Source of the DNA: Phycisphaerae bacterium
Lineage (GTDB): Bacteria > Planctomycetota > Phycisphaerae > Phycisphaerales > UBA1924
Direction: 5' to 3'
Assembly: GCA_016795005.1 (NCBI GenBank)
Contig: JAEUIV010000148.1
Span: 1 to 32,690 of the forward strand
Length of the DNA stretch: 32,690 bases
Both the position numbers and the translations under genes were made by a program. Below are positions 1 to 7,663 of this stretch, piece by piece. The notes under the pieces were generated by a model. The model was not told where the DNA came from. It saw nothing but the letters and a program-made list of their open reading frames with translations, and made no database searches. The stretch's first letter is position 1. Every line of letters starts with the position of its first letter.

Positions 1-30
1 GAATTCCGCAACACCTCCGAGGCCCCCCGA

Positions 31-504
31 ATGTTCTCCAGCACGGCCGAATATGCCCTCCGAGCGGTGGTCCAACTTGCGACGCAGCCCGAGAACGCCC
101 TGACGGCGCAGGCGATCGCCAAGGTGACGCGCGTGCCCGCCGGGTACCTGTCGAAGATCCTCCAGGACCTGGCGAAGGCGGGGATTGTGAACTCACAGCG
201 AGGCCCGAACGGCGGCTTCACCCTGGCGTCGAGGCCGGACCGACTGACGGTGCTCGACGTGGTCAACGCCGTCGATCCCATCCGGCGTATCACCGATTGC
301 CCCCTCGGCCTGCCCGAGCACGGGAAGAACCTCTGCCGGCTGCACCGGCGGCTGGATGATGCGATCGCGCTCGTCGAGACATCGTTCCGCGAGGCCACGA
401 TCCAGGACATGATGTCGCCCTCGCGCTCCGGCACGCGCTGCCTCTTTCCCACGGTCGACCGCAAGCCGATCGCCGAGCCGAAGCGTCGAAACGTGAAGAA
501 ATAG
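31..504 (+). CDS. Rrf2 family transcriptional regulator
   Basis: A 157-residue protein of the Rrf2 family, winged-helix DNA-binding regulators that often sense iron-sulfur clusters, redox state or nitric oxide. The N-terminus MFSSTAEYALRAV is the family's first helix, followed by the winged HTH (LTAQAIAKVTRVPAGYLSKI, then the wing RGPNGGFTL, residues 25-66). Cys90 and Cys102, with His105 close behind, lie where cluster ligands occur in IscR/NsrR, and Cys137 is near the C-terminus. The middle cysteine of the classical three-cysteine set is missing, so cluster binding is uncertain. The ATG fits the family N-terminus; no clear ribosome binding site is seen. It ends 20 nt before pdxH, on the same strand, so the two may be co-transcribed. 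Family assignment is firm; the target genes are unknown. Confidence 0.88.
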   Translation: MFSSTAEYALRAVVQLATQPENALTAQAIAKVTRVPAGYLSKILQDLAKAGIVNSQRGPNGGFTLASRPDRLTVLDVVNAVDPIRRITDCPLGLPEHGKNLCRLHRRLDDAIALVETSFREATIQDMMSPSRSGTRCLFPTVDRKPIAEPKRRNVKK

Positions 505-524
505 GCTGCGGACGCCGGATTCCC

Positions 525-1202
525 ATGCTCAGACAGGTGCTCGAAAATCTCCTGATCGGCCACGCGGGGCTGCCCGATCCGCTGCCCGCTGATCCCATGC
601 CCATGCTCTCGGCGTGGCTGGACGAAGCGCGGACGGCGGCACGCCAGCCCAATCCGAACGCGATGACGCTCGCGAGTTCCACGCGGGACGGGAAGCCTTC
701 GGCGCGGATTGTGCTGTGCCGGGGGATCGACGTGGCGGACGCATCGCTCACGTTTTTCACAAACTACGAGAGCCGCAAGGCGGGGGAACTGGACTCGAAC
801 CCGCGCGTCGCGGTGATTTTTCACTGGGATCATGCGGATCGTCAGGCCCGAGTCGAAGGGCGGGCCGAGCGCACCACCCCGGCCGAGAGCGATACGTACT
901 TTCAATCGCGGCCGTTGCTCTCGCGGCTCGGTTCGTGGGCGAGCGACCAGAGCCGACCGATGGAGCGACGATTGACCTTGATCGAGCGTGTCTTGGAGGC
1001 GGCGGAGCGGTTCGATATCGGTCCCGCCGACCTGCTGGATGCGCGAGGGTCGCAGCACGTGCCGAGGCCGGCGCACTGGGGCGGGTACCGTGTCCGCATC
1101 GACGCGGTTGAACTCTGGCAGGGTCACGCGGGCCGGCTCCACGATCGGGCCAGGTGGGATCGTGCCGGCGTCGGCTGGCGTTCAACCCGGCTGTTCCCGT
1201 GA
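525..1202 (+). CDS. pdxH: pyridoxine/pyridoxamine 5'-phosphate oxidase
   Basis: A 225-residue FMN-dependent oxidase that converts pyridoxine or pyridoxamine 5'-phosphate to pyridoxal 5'-phosphate, the last step of the DXP-dependent vitamin B6 route and of salvage. Family blocks appear in order: ARIVLCRG, FFTNYESRKAGELDSNP (FMN phosphate region), FHWDHADRQARVEG, SRLGSWASDQS, and the C-terminal HVPRPAHWGGYRV and ELWQGHAGRLHDR blocks that form the PLP site. Length and the terminal RLFP (usually RLxP) show it is complete. The ATG at 525 gives the normal N-terminal helix (ADPMPMLSAWLDEA); no strong Shine-Dalgarno precedes it. It lies 20 nt after the Rrf2 gene and just before the tRNA cluster. Confidence 0.95.
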   Translation: MLRQVLENLLIGHAGLPDPLPADPMPMLSAWLDEARTAARQPNPNAMTLASSTRDGKPSARIVLCRGIDVADASLTFFTNYESRKAGELDSNPRVAVIFHWDHADRQARVEGRAERTTPAESDTYFQSRPLLSRLGSWASDQSRPMERRLTLIERVLEAAERFDIGPADLLDARGSQHVPRPAHWGGYRVRIDAVELWQGHAGRLHDRARWDRAGVGWRSTRLFP

Positions 1203-1209
1203 TCGTCGG

Positions 1210-1238
1210 GTGACAGGTCGAAGCCGCGGGGCTATACT
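1210..1238 (+). promoter_or_regulatory. sigma70-type promoter of tRNA-Val
   Basis: A -35 box GTGACA at 1210-1215, a 17-nt spacer, and a -10 box TATACT at 1233-1238. Each box matches the sigma70 consensus in five of six positions. The predicted transcription start is about 7 nt before the tRNA-Val gene. The -10 lies in the 16-mer GCTATACTCCCCGCCC (1231-1246), which recurs exactly upstream of tRNA-Tyr. Confidence 0.75.
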
Positions 1239-1251
1239 CCCCGCCCACAAT

Positions 1252-1325
1252 GGGCGATTGGCGCAGTTGGCTAGCGCGCATCGTTGACATCGATGAGGTC
1301 AGTGGTTCGAGCCCACTATCGCCCA
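1252..1325 (+). tRNA. tRNA-Val (GAC)
   Basis: A complete 74-nt cloverleaf. The acceptor stem GGGCGAT/ATCGCCC and the D stem GCGC/GCGC pair fully. The anticodon stem CATCG/CGATG closes the loop TTGACAT, giving anticodon GAC, which reads valine codons GUC and GUU. The T arm is AGTGG-TTCGAGC-CCACT. The discriminator base is A at 1325, and CCA is not encoded (TTC follows). Confidence 0.95.
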
Positions 1326-1330
1326 TTCAC

Positions 1331-1354
1331 GCCCCCGGCCCCTCGGTCGGGGGC
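1331..1354 (+). terminator. hairpin after tRNA-Val
   Basis: An inverted repeat GCCCCCG (1331-1337) / CGGGGGC (1348-1354) begins 5 nt after the tRNA. No strong T-run follows, so it may terminate weakly or mark 3' processing of the tRNA transcript. Confidence 0.4.
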
Positions 1355-1364
1355 GCTTCGTTCC

Positions 1365-1384
1365 GCCGGGGCTTGCTCCCCGGC
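1365..1384 (+). terminator. second hairpin between tRNA-Val and tRNA-Thr
   Basis: A perfect 7-bp stem GCCGGGG/CCCCGGC with a 6-nt loop (CTTGCT), 12 nt before tRNA-Thr. There is no T-run. It may be a weak terminator or a processing structure. Confidence 0.35.
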
Positions 1385-1395
1385 TCGAGCCAGCC

Positions 1396-1468
1396 GCCGC
1401 TGTAGCTCAACTGGTAGAGCGCGTGATTTGTAATCTCGAGGTTGCGGGTTCAAGTCCCACCAGCGGCT
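1396..1468 (+). tRNA. tRNA-Thr (TGT)
   Basis: A 73-nt cloverleaf. The acceptor stem GCCGCTG/CAGCGGC pairs fully and the D arm GCTC/GAGC is intact. The anticodon loop TTTGTAA gives anticodon TGT (threonine, ACA). Two stem positions do not pair: T-T in the third pair of the anticodon stem (CGTGA/TCTCG) and C-A in the second pair of the T stem (GCGGG/CCCAC). The discriminator is T at 1468, and no CCA is encoded. Identity is clear from the anticodon and overall resemblance to bacterial tRNA-Thr. Confidence 0.9.
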
Positions 1469-1478
1469 TTTTGACGGC

Positions 1479-1502
1479 CGGAGCGGGCGATTCCCCACTC
1501 CG
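1479..1502 (+). terminator. imperfect hairpin after tRNA-Thr
   Basis: CGGAG-C-GGG pairs with CCC-A-CTCCG around a 6-nt loop, an 8-bp stem with one mismatch, 10 nt after tRNA-Thr. It overlaps the likely -35 region of the tRNA-Tyr promoter. It may act as a weak terminator. Confidence 0.3.
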
Positions 1503-1510
1503 ACGGCCCC

Positions 1511-1526
1511 GCTATACTCCCCGCCC
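1511..1526 (+). promoter_or_regulatory. -10 region upstream of tRNA-Tyr (repeated 16-mer)
   Basis: An exact second copy of GCTATACTCCCCGCCC, with the -10 box TATACT at 1513-1518. The best -35 (TTCCCC near 1491) is poor. The predicted start is about 1525, leaving about 40 nt of leader before tRNA-Tyr at 1566. Confidence 0.55.
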
Positions 1527-1565
1527 CAACTTTCGCGCCTTCCGGCGACCCCCGGAGCCGCGCCT

Positions 1566-1648
1566 GGGCGTGTACCGAAGTGGTCAAACGGGTCAGACTG
1601 TAAATCTGATGGCTAACGCCTTCGCTGGTTCGAATCCAGCCGCGCCCA
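1566..1648 (+). tRNA. tRNA-Tyr (GTA)
   Basis: An 83-nt class II cloverleaf. The acceptor stem GGGCGTG/CGCGCCC pairs fully with one G-T pair. The anticodon stem TCAGA/TCTGA closes loop CTGTAAA, giving anticodon GTA (tyrosine). A long variable arm follows, then the T arm GCTGG-TTCGAAT-CCAGC. The discriminator is A, no CCA is encoded, and a T5 tract follows 9 nt later. Confidence 0.95.
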
Positions 1649-1685
1649 TTCCCCTTTTTGAATCGCTTCGCGCGGGGGTCCTGGG

Positions 1686-1691
1686 TACGCT
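1686..1691 (+). promoter_or_regulatory. -10-like box next to the pseudopilin start
   Basis: TACGCT lies 7 nt before the GTG at 1699, the spacing expected if transcription starts at or beside the start codon. No Shine-Dalgarno is present. No good -35 is visible. Confidence 0.35.
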
Positions 1692-1698
1692 TGGGTGC

Positions 1699-2523
<825 letters not shown>

Positions 2524-2546
2524 GAGGATGGCCACGAGCGCCAGCC

Positions 2547-3329
2547 ATGCACATGGATTACTCCGTCATCGCCGCGTGTATCGCGTTCGGCCTGTTCCTG
2601 GGGATGCTCCTGTTGCTCGAGGTCGGGAGGCGGATCGGAAAGCGTCGGCACGCGCGTGACGCCGAGGGCGCGCGGGCGGGCATCGGCGCGATCGAAGGCT
2701 CGATGTTCGGGCTGCTCGGGCTGCTGATCGCGTTCACGTTTTCCGGGGCCGCGTCGAGGTTCGATCATCGCCGGATGCAGATTGTCGAAGAGGCGAACGC
2801 GATCGGCACCGCGTACCTGCGGATCGATCTGATGCCCGCGGAGCAGCGCGATTCGATGCGTGCCCGGTTTCGGGAGTACCTCGACTCGCGCTTGAAGGCG
2901 TTCGAGTTGGTGCCGGACCTGAAGGCGGTGGACGCCGAGCTGGCGCGCACCGCACAAATCCAGGACGCAATCTGGAAGTCCGCGATGGAGGGAGTCGCCG
3001 CGTCCGGGCCGGGGCCACTCGCGATGCTGTTCGTACCGGCGGTCAACCAGATGTTCGACATGGGCACCGCGCGGACGGCGACCGCGAGGCTGCACCCGCC
3101 CATGGTGATCTTCGCGTTGCTCGCCAGCCTGACACTGATCGGCGCGCTGCTCGCGGGTTTCGGCATGGCGGGTGGCAAGGCGCGATCGCCGCTCCACATG
3201 GTGGCGTTCGCGCTCGTCATGGCGACGACGGTCTATGTCATCGCGGACATCGAATATCCCCGGATTGGTCTCTTGAAAGTTGACGATTTCGATATCGTCC
3301 TGAACGACCTCCGCCGGTCGATGAACTGA
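2547..3329 (+). CDS. DUF4239 / bestrophin-like membrane protein
   Basis: A 260-residue integral membrane protein. Hydrophobic segments lie at about residues 4-25, 55-75 (FGLLGLLIAFTFSGAASRF), 190-210 and 220-240. The stretch IVEEANAIGTAYLRIDLMP after the second segment is the signature of DUF4239, a family with bestrophin-like topology whose bacterial members have no established function; anion transport is only a guess from the fold. The ATG at 2547 is chosen, with a second ATG two codons later. A GGAGG at 2523-2527 is about 19 nt away, too far for a normal ribosome site. It is 23 nt after the pseudopilin and 27 nt before the folate enzyme. Confidence 0.75.
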   Translation: MHMDYSVIAACIAFGLFLGMLLLLEVGRRIGKRRHARDAEGARAGIGAIEGSMFGLLGLLIAFTFSGAASRFDHRRMQIVEEANAIGTAYLRIDLMPAEQRDSMRARFREYLDSRLKAFELVPDLKAVDAELARTAQIQDAIWKSAMEGVAASGPGPLAMLFVPAVNQMFDMGTARTATARLHPPMVIFALLASLTLIGALLAGFGMAGGKARSPLHMVAFALVMATTVYVIADIEYPRIGLLKVDDFDIVLNDLRRSMN

Positions 3330-3344
3330 CCGGATGCCGCCGGG

Positions 3345-3350
3345 TAGGAT
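3345..3350 (+). promoter_or_regulatory. -10-like box adjacent to a GTG start
   Basis: TAGGAT is followed by exactly 6 nt (CACGCC) and then the GTG at 3357. This spacing would place the transcription start at the first base of the start codon, giving a leaderless mRNA. No Shine-Dalgarno is present. Confidence 0.45.
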
Positions 3351-3356
3351 CACGCC

Positions 3357-3959
3357 GTGGACCTGCGAAGCCTGACTTTTTCTGAACTGCTGGACCGCGT
3401 GAGCGCCAAGACCCCGGCGCCGGGGGGTGGCGCGGTCACGGCGTCCGTTGCCGCGCTGGCGGCCGCGCTCGCCCAGATGACGGTCAACTATTCCCTCGGG
3501 CGGAAGGACCTTGTCGCCCACGCGGCGAAGCACGAATCGGCGATTGAACAGTTGGAACGCGCCCGGTGGATGCTGCTCGAGCTCGCGGTCGAGGATGTTA
3601 GGGCCTACGAAGAACTTAACGAGGCGATGAAGACGCCGAAGGACGACCCCGCGCGTCCGGCGCTGCTCGCGGAAAAGGCGTCCGCGGCGATCCACCCGCC
3701 GATGGCCACCATTGCCACGTGCGCCGAACTGCTCCGCGCGTTCGAGATGCTCGCGCCAATCACGAATCGCATGCTCCGGTCGGACCTGGCGATCGCCGCG
3801 GTGTACGCCGAGGCGACGGCCCGGGCTTCGAGGTGGAATGTCAAGGTCAACCTGCCCCTGGTTGATCCGGCGCAGCGGACTCGACTGGATCAGGAGACGG
3901 ACGCCATGCTGACTCGTGCGGAAGCGAGCCTTCGGGTGATCGAATCCGCATGCGGCTGA
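3357..3959 (+). CDS. cyclodeaminase/cyclohydrolase family protein
   Basis: A 200-residue helical protein of the formiminotransferase-cyclodeaminase C-terminal family (FTCD_C/FchA). Near the N-terminus it carries the family's glycine-rich folate loop TPAPGGGAVTA (residues 19-29), followed by long amphipathic helices, with HPPMATIATCAELL and a late NVKVNLPLV as in family members. Stand-alone proteins of this kind act as methenyl-tetrahydrofolate cyclohydrolase or formimino-tetrahydrofolate cyclodeaminase in one-carbon metabolism. No formiminotransferase domain is attached or nearby, so the exact reaction is open. The GTG start gives the normal family N-terminus (LTFSELLDRVSA), and the -10-like TAGGAT 6 nt upstream suggests leaderless expression. 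Confidence 0.85.
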   Translation: MDLRSLTFSELLDRVSAKTPAPGGGAVTASVAALAAALAQMTVNYSLGRKDLVAHAAKHESAIEQLERARWMLLELAVEDVRAYEELNEAMKTPKDDPARPALLAEKASAAIHPPMATIATCAELLRAFEMLAPITNRMLRSDLAIAAVYAEATARASRWNVKVNLPLVDPAQRTRLDQETDAMLTRAEASLRVIESACG

Positions 3960-4053
3960 ACCTCGCCGGACACTTCGAGCCTGCGTTCGGCGTCCGGCTG
4001 GGTGACGTCTTGAGGGATGCAACAGGCCCCGCATTTCATCCGATAGAGAAGAG

Positions 4054-4296
4054 GTGCCCGATCCGCAGGACATCGTTGAGATTCCCGGCATAGCGAATCC
4101 CGCCGGCGGACCGCCGTCCGCTCCCGCGACGCGCAACTGGCTTGGAGTGTTTTTCAAGTGTTGCCATGTGTACGGGCGGATGTACCGGCTGCCGGGCGCG
4201 CCGCGTTATTCTGGGCGCTGTCCGCGGTGCATGAGCGAAGTGAGCGCCGTCGTCGGCGAGGGCGGCACGAGCCAGCGCATCTTCGTTGCGGAGTGA
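4054..4296 (+). CDS. small zinc-ribbon-like conserved protein
   Basis: An 80-residue protein. The first 25 residues are a proline-rich tail, followed by NWLGVFFKCCHVYGRMYR and SGRCPRCMSEV. Cys36/Cys37 and the CPRC pair at 56/59 could form a small zinc ribbon. The C-terminal GGTSQRIFVA resembles small proteins I associate with planctomycetes. I do not know a function; nucleic-acid or protein binding is only a possibility. It starts with GTG at 4054; the purine-rich GAGAAGAGG runs straight into the start, and GATAGA lies 6 nt upstream, so either a very close ribosome site or a leaderless start is possible. The next gene begins 61 nt later. Confidence 0.6.
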   Translation: MPDPQDIVEIPGIANPAGGPPSAPATRNWLGVFFKCCHVYGRMYRLPGAPRYSGRCPRCMSEVSAVVGEGGTSQRIFVAE

Positions 4297-4345
4297 CGCT
4301 CGGGGGATGGTCCCGGAGTGTCCCGGGGGCGGGGGTCAGCCCCGC

Positions 4346-4351
4346 TACACT
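4346..4351 (+). promoter_or_regulatory. -10-like box adjacent to an ATG start
   Basis: TACACT, within GCTACACTCCCTGC (4344-4357), lies exactly 6 nt before the ATG at 4358. The surrounding sequence is a close variant of the tRNA promoter 16-mer GCTATACTCCCCGCCC. No Shine-Dalgarno is seen, so a leaderless transcript is likely. Confidence 0.5.
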
Positions 4352-4357
4352 CCCTGC

Positions 4358-4888
4358 ATGTCACGGATGGCTTCACCTCAATACGAGACCGGCCGGATCG
4401 CCGAGCGATGCGCGGCGACGGGAGAGGCGCTGAAGCCGGGCGATCCCTTCGTCGCGGCGCTGATCCAGGTCAAGGGGGAAGAATCGTTGATCCGGCGCGA
4501 CTTTACTCCGAAGGGCTGGGCCGGGCAGCCGAAGCCGGCGGGTCTCTTTGCGACCTGGAGCGGCGTGGTCCCCGCCTCGGAAAAATCGAAGGGGACGGCG
4601 ATTGATACGGCCTCGCTGCTCGGTCTCTTCGAGCAACTCGCGGAGACGGACGATCCGAAGCGTCAAGCCTTCCGGTATGTGCTTGCGCTGATCCTCATGC
4701 GGAAGCGGGTGCTCATGCCGATGGGTTCGCGCGAAGCGAATGGTGACAAGCCGGGGGCGCTGCTGGTTCGTCCGCGCGGATCGCAGCCGGAAGAGCCGCC
4801 GATCGAAGTGATCGATCCCGCGATGGACGAGGCGACGGTGGGGGAGATCACCGACCAACTTCGCACATTGCTGAGGATTGAAGCATGA
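4358..4888 (+). CDS. conserved protein with an N-terminal CxxTG motif (unknown function)
   Basis: A 176-residue soluble protein of no known function. It has RCAATGEALKPGDPFVAAL with Cys18 at residues 17-35, RRDFTPKGWAG, LFATWSGVVP, and a later FRYVLALILMRKRVL segment. This order of blocks matches a small family I recognise from planctomycetes; the N-terminal part looks like half of a metal-binding knuckle. An in-frame ATG exists at 4286, but it would place the promoter-like TACACT inside the gene and add residues unlike the family, so 4358 is preferred. Its stop overlaps the next gene by 4 nt (ATGA), so it is probably expressed with the lipoprotein and RDD genes that follow. Confidence 0.65.
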   Translation: MSRMASPQYETGRIAERCAATGEALKPGDPFVAALIQVKGEESLIRRDFTPKGWAGQPKPAGLFATWSGVVPASEKSKGTAIDTASLLGLFEQLAETDDPKRQAFRYVLALILMRKRVLMPMGSREANGDKPGALLVRPRGSQPEEPPIEVIDPAMDEATVGEITDQLRTLLRIEA

Positions 4889-6051
4889 GGCATGTGCGGG
4901 GCACGACTTCGTACCTGGGCGCGGCCTGGCTGGCCGCGGCGCTTGCGCTGGTGGGTTGCGAGAGCGAGCAGAAGCAGACCATCACCGGGCCAACCCGCGG
5001 CGCCACGACGGCTTCCGAACGGTCCACTCCGGGTTCCGGCCCCGGTTCGTCGCGTCCGTCCAGACCGCTCGCATCGGGTGGGAGCAAGCCGCCCGCGTCG
5101 GCGGCGGGGCCGATGGCGACGACCCAGAAGTCCACCGCTCCGCCGTCAAGGGGAGCGACCTCCGGGCCGGCGTCATCGGCGGGATCGAAGGCGGCCGCGG
5201 TTCCATCCAAGGATGCGTCCAAGCCCGCGGTCGGGCTTCCACCGCCCACCTACGCGGAAATCGCGAAGGAATACAACGCGCGGGCCGCCCGCCTGCAACG
5301 GGTGTGGGCGCGGGCCGTTGTGTCCGTTGAGTTCACGGACGACGAGGGCAAGCGCCGCTCGGAACAGGGGGAGGGACACTTCCAGGTGATCCAGCCCTCG
5401 ATGATGGCGCTCTCGGCGGGCAAGCTGAGCGAGGTGATGCTCTGGATCGGCTGCGACGCGGAGCGATACTGGTTCATTGATGCCAAGGAGAAGCATCGCG
5501 CGTGGCTGGGCCGGCACGCCGCGGCGACGAGACAGAAGATCGAATCGCTCGGGATGCCGGCGGCGCCGCGCGATCTGCTCGCGCTCGCGGGGATCACGCC
5601 GCTGCCCAGGCCCACGGGCGACAAGCGTCGCGACCCGCAGGTCAGGTGGAGCGAGGACTGCCGCACACTGATCTTCGACGCGGATCGCGCGGGGACGCGC
5701 TGGCGATACTTCATCAATCCGAAGACCTACGAGCCGTCACGCATCGAGGTCATCGACTCCGAATCGAGTGAGCCGATTCTCTCTGCGACGCTCGATCGGT
5801 ACGACAATCTCATGATCCGCGGCGACGGCACGCTTCCGCCGCGCATCGCCACGCGCTTCCGATGCCTGCACCATCCGTCGGGGTCGATGCTCGGCCTCTC
5901 GATCGCGGACATGGTCGATGGGGGGACGAACCGGCTCCGCGAACAGAACTTCGACTTTGACTCGCTCCGTGATCTGCTCGGGATCCGGGAGGTGATCGAT
6001 CTTGATGCGCGGCGGCCATCGGCTTCGGCCCGCGACGCGGATCAGGAATGA
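4885..6051 (+). CDS. proline/serine-rich lipoprotein of unknown function
   Basis: A 388-residue lipoprotein. A basic N-terminus and hydrophobic stretch lead to the lipobox LVGC with the lipidated Cys25. Residues 26-120 are a low-complexity Ser/Pro/Ala/Gly linker, consistent with spanning the periplasm. The rest begins YNARAARLQRVWARAVVSVEF and continues in beta-rich segments (HFQVIQPSMMALSAGKL, VMLWIGCDAERYWFID, WRYFINPKTYEPSRIEVID), a pattern that reminds me of LolA/LolB-like lipoprotein carriers or DUF4292, but I cannot confirm this. The start overlaps the previous stop (ATGA) and its own stop overlaps the RDD gene start, so the three genes are translationally coupled. It probably acts at the outer membrane. 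Confidence 0.7.
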   Translation: MRHVRGTTSYLGAAWLAAALALVGCESEQKQTITGPTRGATTASERSTPGSGPGSSRPSRPLASGGSKPPASAAGPMATTQKSTAPPSRGATSGPASSAGSKAAAVPSKDASKPAVGLPPPTYAEIAKEYNARAARLQRVWARAVVSVEFTDDEGKRRSEQGEGHFQVIQPSMMALSAGKLSEVMLWIGCDAERYWFIDAKEKHRAWLGRHAAATRQKIESLGMPAAPRDLLALAGITPLPRPTGDKRRDPQVRWSEDCRTLIFDADRAGTRWRYFINPKTYEPSRIEVIDSESSEPILSATLDRYDNLMIRGDGTLPPRIATRFRCLHHPSGSMLGLSIADMVDGGTNRLREQNFDFDSLRDLLGIREVIDLDARRPSASARDADQE

Positions 6052-7532
6052 TGCAGGCCCCCGCGCGACGAAGCCCGAGCGCAACCAGGTTCATGAACTC
6101 ACGGTCACTCTCATTCCTGCTGCTGTGTATCGGGTTGATCCTGTCGGGAGCGCCCGCACTCGGCGCGGCCACGGCCGCGGACGAACGGGGGGGCTACTTC
6201 TTCCTGCCCACCCCACCCCTGGGTTTCACGCTTATGACCCTCCCGGCCGACGCTCCGCCGGGAACAATTACCCGCGTCATCAACCTCGGCGCGGCCCCGG
6301 ACCTCTGCGCCGCGCGCGACGGCACGCTGATCATGTTCTATCGGCCCAGCGGAACGGCCGCCGCCGGACCTCGCGCGTGGATGGTCCGTCGGGTCCACCC
6401 GGCGCCCACAAGCGAGCCGGTCGAGAGCGACCCGCTGCCGCCCCTCATCACGGAGGGAACACCGATCGGGCTTGCGTTGACGAATCGCTCGGTTCTCGCG
6501 CTCGTCGAGTCGCACAACCGGATGGAACTGGTCGAACTCGAAGGGTCCGAATGGAAGCCGGCCACGGTCCCCGAGCGCTTCAACCGCGAACGAAGCGCTC
6601 AACTCTTCACGCTGTCGGGGGACGCGGCATTGTTCCAGAATCGCACGGATTCATCGGCCGCTCTGTGGCGCCAGAGCGGCGATCCCGCCCGTCCATCATG
6701 GAGCGAAATCGAGTTCCCCGCCGTCCCCGATGCCGCGCTTCACGGGATCGCGAACCAGGTGATCGCCCTGCCGCGTCGCGGCGCGACCGACGCGGCCGTG
6801 ATGCTCGTCCGACCCACCGGAATCACTCCGATCTTCGCGCTCACGGGGCTGAAACCGGATCATTGGGTTGTGCCGGGTCCGTCGGCGATCAGCGTTGTTG
6901 AGTCGGACGGCGGTCTGCTGCCGAGGCTCTCGTGCCGCGTGATTTCGCCGAGCGGCGCGGTGCTCTACGAAGGATGGGCGCGGACGTCCGGCGCGATCGG
7001 GCATCGTGACCTTGCATTCCTGGCGGTCGCGCTCGCTTCGCTTTTCTCGGCGGTGCTGATCTTCGTGTTTCGTCCCGAGTCATCGCGCCGCGAGACGATC
7101 ACCCTCCCCCGCAACACCGCGCTCGCCGGCCCGGCGACGAGGGCGCTGGCGGGAGTGATCGACGCGGGTGCGGCGTGGCTGCTCGCGGGGCTTGGGCTGG
7201 GCATCTTCAACTCGAATCTCGGCGCCTGGCTGCTCCCGACGGGGGAAGAGTCGTCCCTCACCCTGCTCGCGGCCCTGCCGATCGCCGTGGTCGCGGGAAC
7301 GGTGCTTGAGTTCATGATCGGGCGTTCGTTCGGCAAGGTGCTGACCGGCTGCCGCGTGGTCACGACGTCGGGGACTCGCATCTCGATGACCCAGGCGGCC
7401 GCAAGAAACCTGGTGCGGTTCCTGTGCCCGCCCCTGGGAATGGCCTGGATGATCCAGACGCCCGATCGGACCTTCGGCCTGTTCGGCACCATCGTCGTCA
7501 TTGATCTTGGCGACGATCCGGGAGTTTCCTGA
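6048..7532 (+). CDS. RDD family membrane protein with a periplasmic domain
   Basis: A 494-residue protein. A signal peptide or first membrane segment (residues 20-40, ending GAPALGA) is followed by about 270 exported residues without clear homology; several short beta-type repeats with bulky and acidic turns are suggestive of a propeller. A membrane segment lies near residues 321-341. The C-terminus (about 355-485) is an RDD domain: GPATRALAGVIDAGAAWL, then a membrane helix, FMIGRSFGKVLTGCRVV and RNLVRF. RDD proteins are small membrane proteins of mostly unknown function, some linked to ion transport. The ATG at 6048 overlaps the lipoprotein stop; an internal ATG at 6093 would give a shorter signal and cannot be excluded. 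The pairing with a lipoprotein suggests an envelope role. Confidence 0.72.
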   Translation: MMQAPARRSPSATRFMNSRSLSFLLLCIGLILSGAPALGAATAADERGGYFFLPTPPLGFTLMTLPADAPPGTITRVINLGAAPDLCAARDGTLIMFYRPSGTAAAGPRAWMVRRVHPAPTSEPVESDPLPPLITEGTPIGLALTNRSVLALVESHNRMELVELEGSEWKPATVPERFNRERSAQLFTLSGDAALFQNRTDSSAALWRQSGDPARPSWSEIEFPAVPDAALHGIANQVIALPRRGATDAAVMLVRPTGITPIFALTGLKPDHWVVPGPSAISVVESDGGLLPRLSCRVISPSGAVLYEGWARTSGAIGHRDLAFLAVALASLFSAVLIFVFRPESSRRETITLPRNTALAGPATRALAGVIDAGAAWLLAGLGLGIFNSNLGAWLLPTGEESSLTLLAALPIAVVAGTVLEFMIGRSFGKVLTGCRVVTTSGTRISMTQAAARNLVRFLCPPLGMAWMIQTPDRTFGLFGTIVVIDLGDDPGVS

Positions 7533-7548
7533 AGGCCGCCGAGGTCCG

Positions 7549-7606
7549 GATAATCGTGTTTGGCCGGCCGGAATCTCCGTCCTGAACGCTTTTTGTGAGG
7601 TATTCT
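7549..7606 (+). promoter_or_regulatory. candidate promoters for the dockerin-tailed protein
   Basis: Two -10-like boxes lie upstream of the ATG at 7664. GATAAT (7549-7554) has a weak -35 TTCCTG 17 nt before it. TATTCT (7601-7606) sits in GGTATTCTCCTTGC, which resembles the tRNA promoter 16-mer and would give a leader of about 50 nt. I cannot tell which is used. Confidence 0.4.
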
Positions 7607-7663
7607 CCTTGCTGTGGTCCTGGAGGCTGCCCGGCGGTCTCCAGCCGCGCGGAGGTGAGCGAG

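Noticed and set aside
1423-1698. Extending the pseudopilin gene upstream to an ATG at 1423.
   Set aside because: It would run through tRNA-Thr and tRNA-Tyr and place about 90 residues before the prepilin signal.
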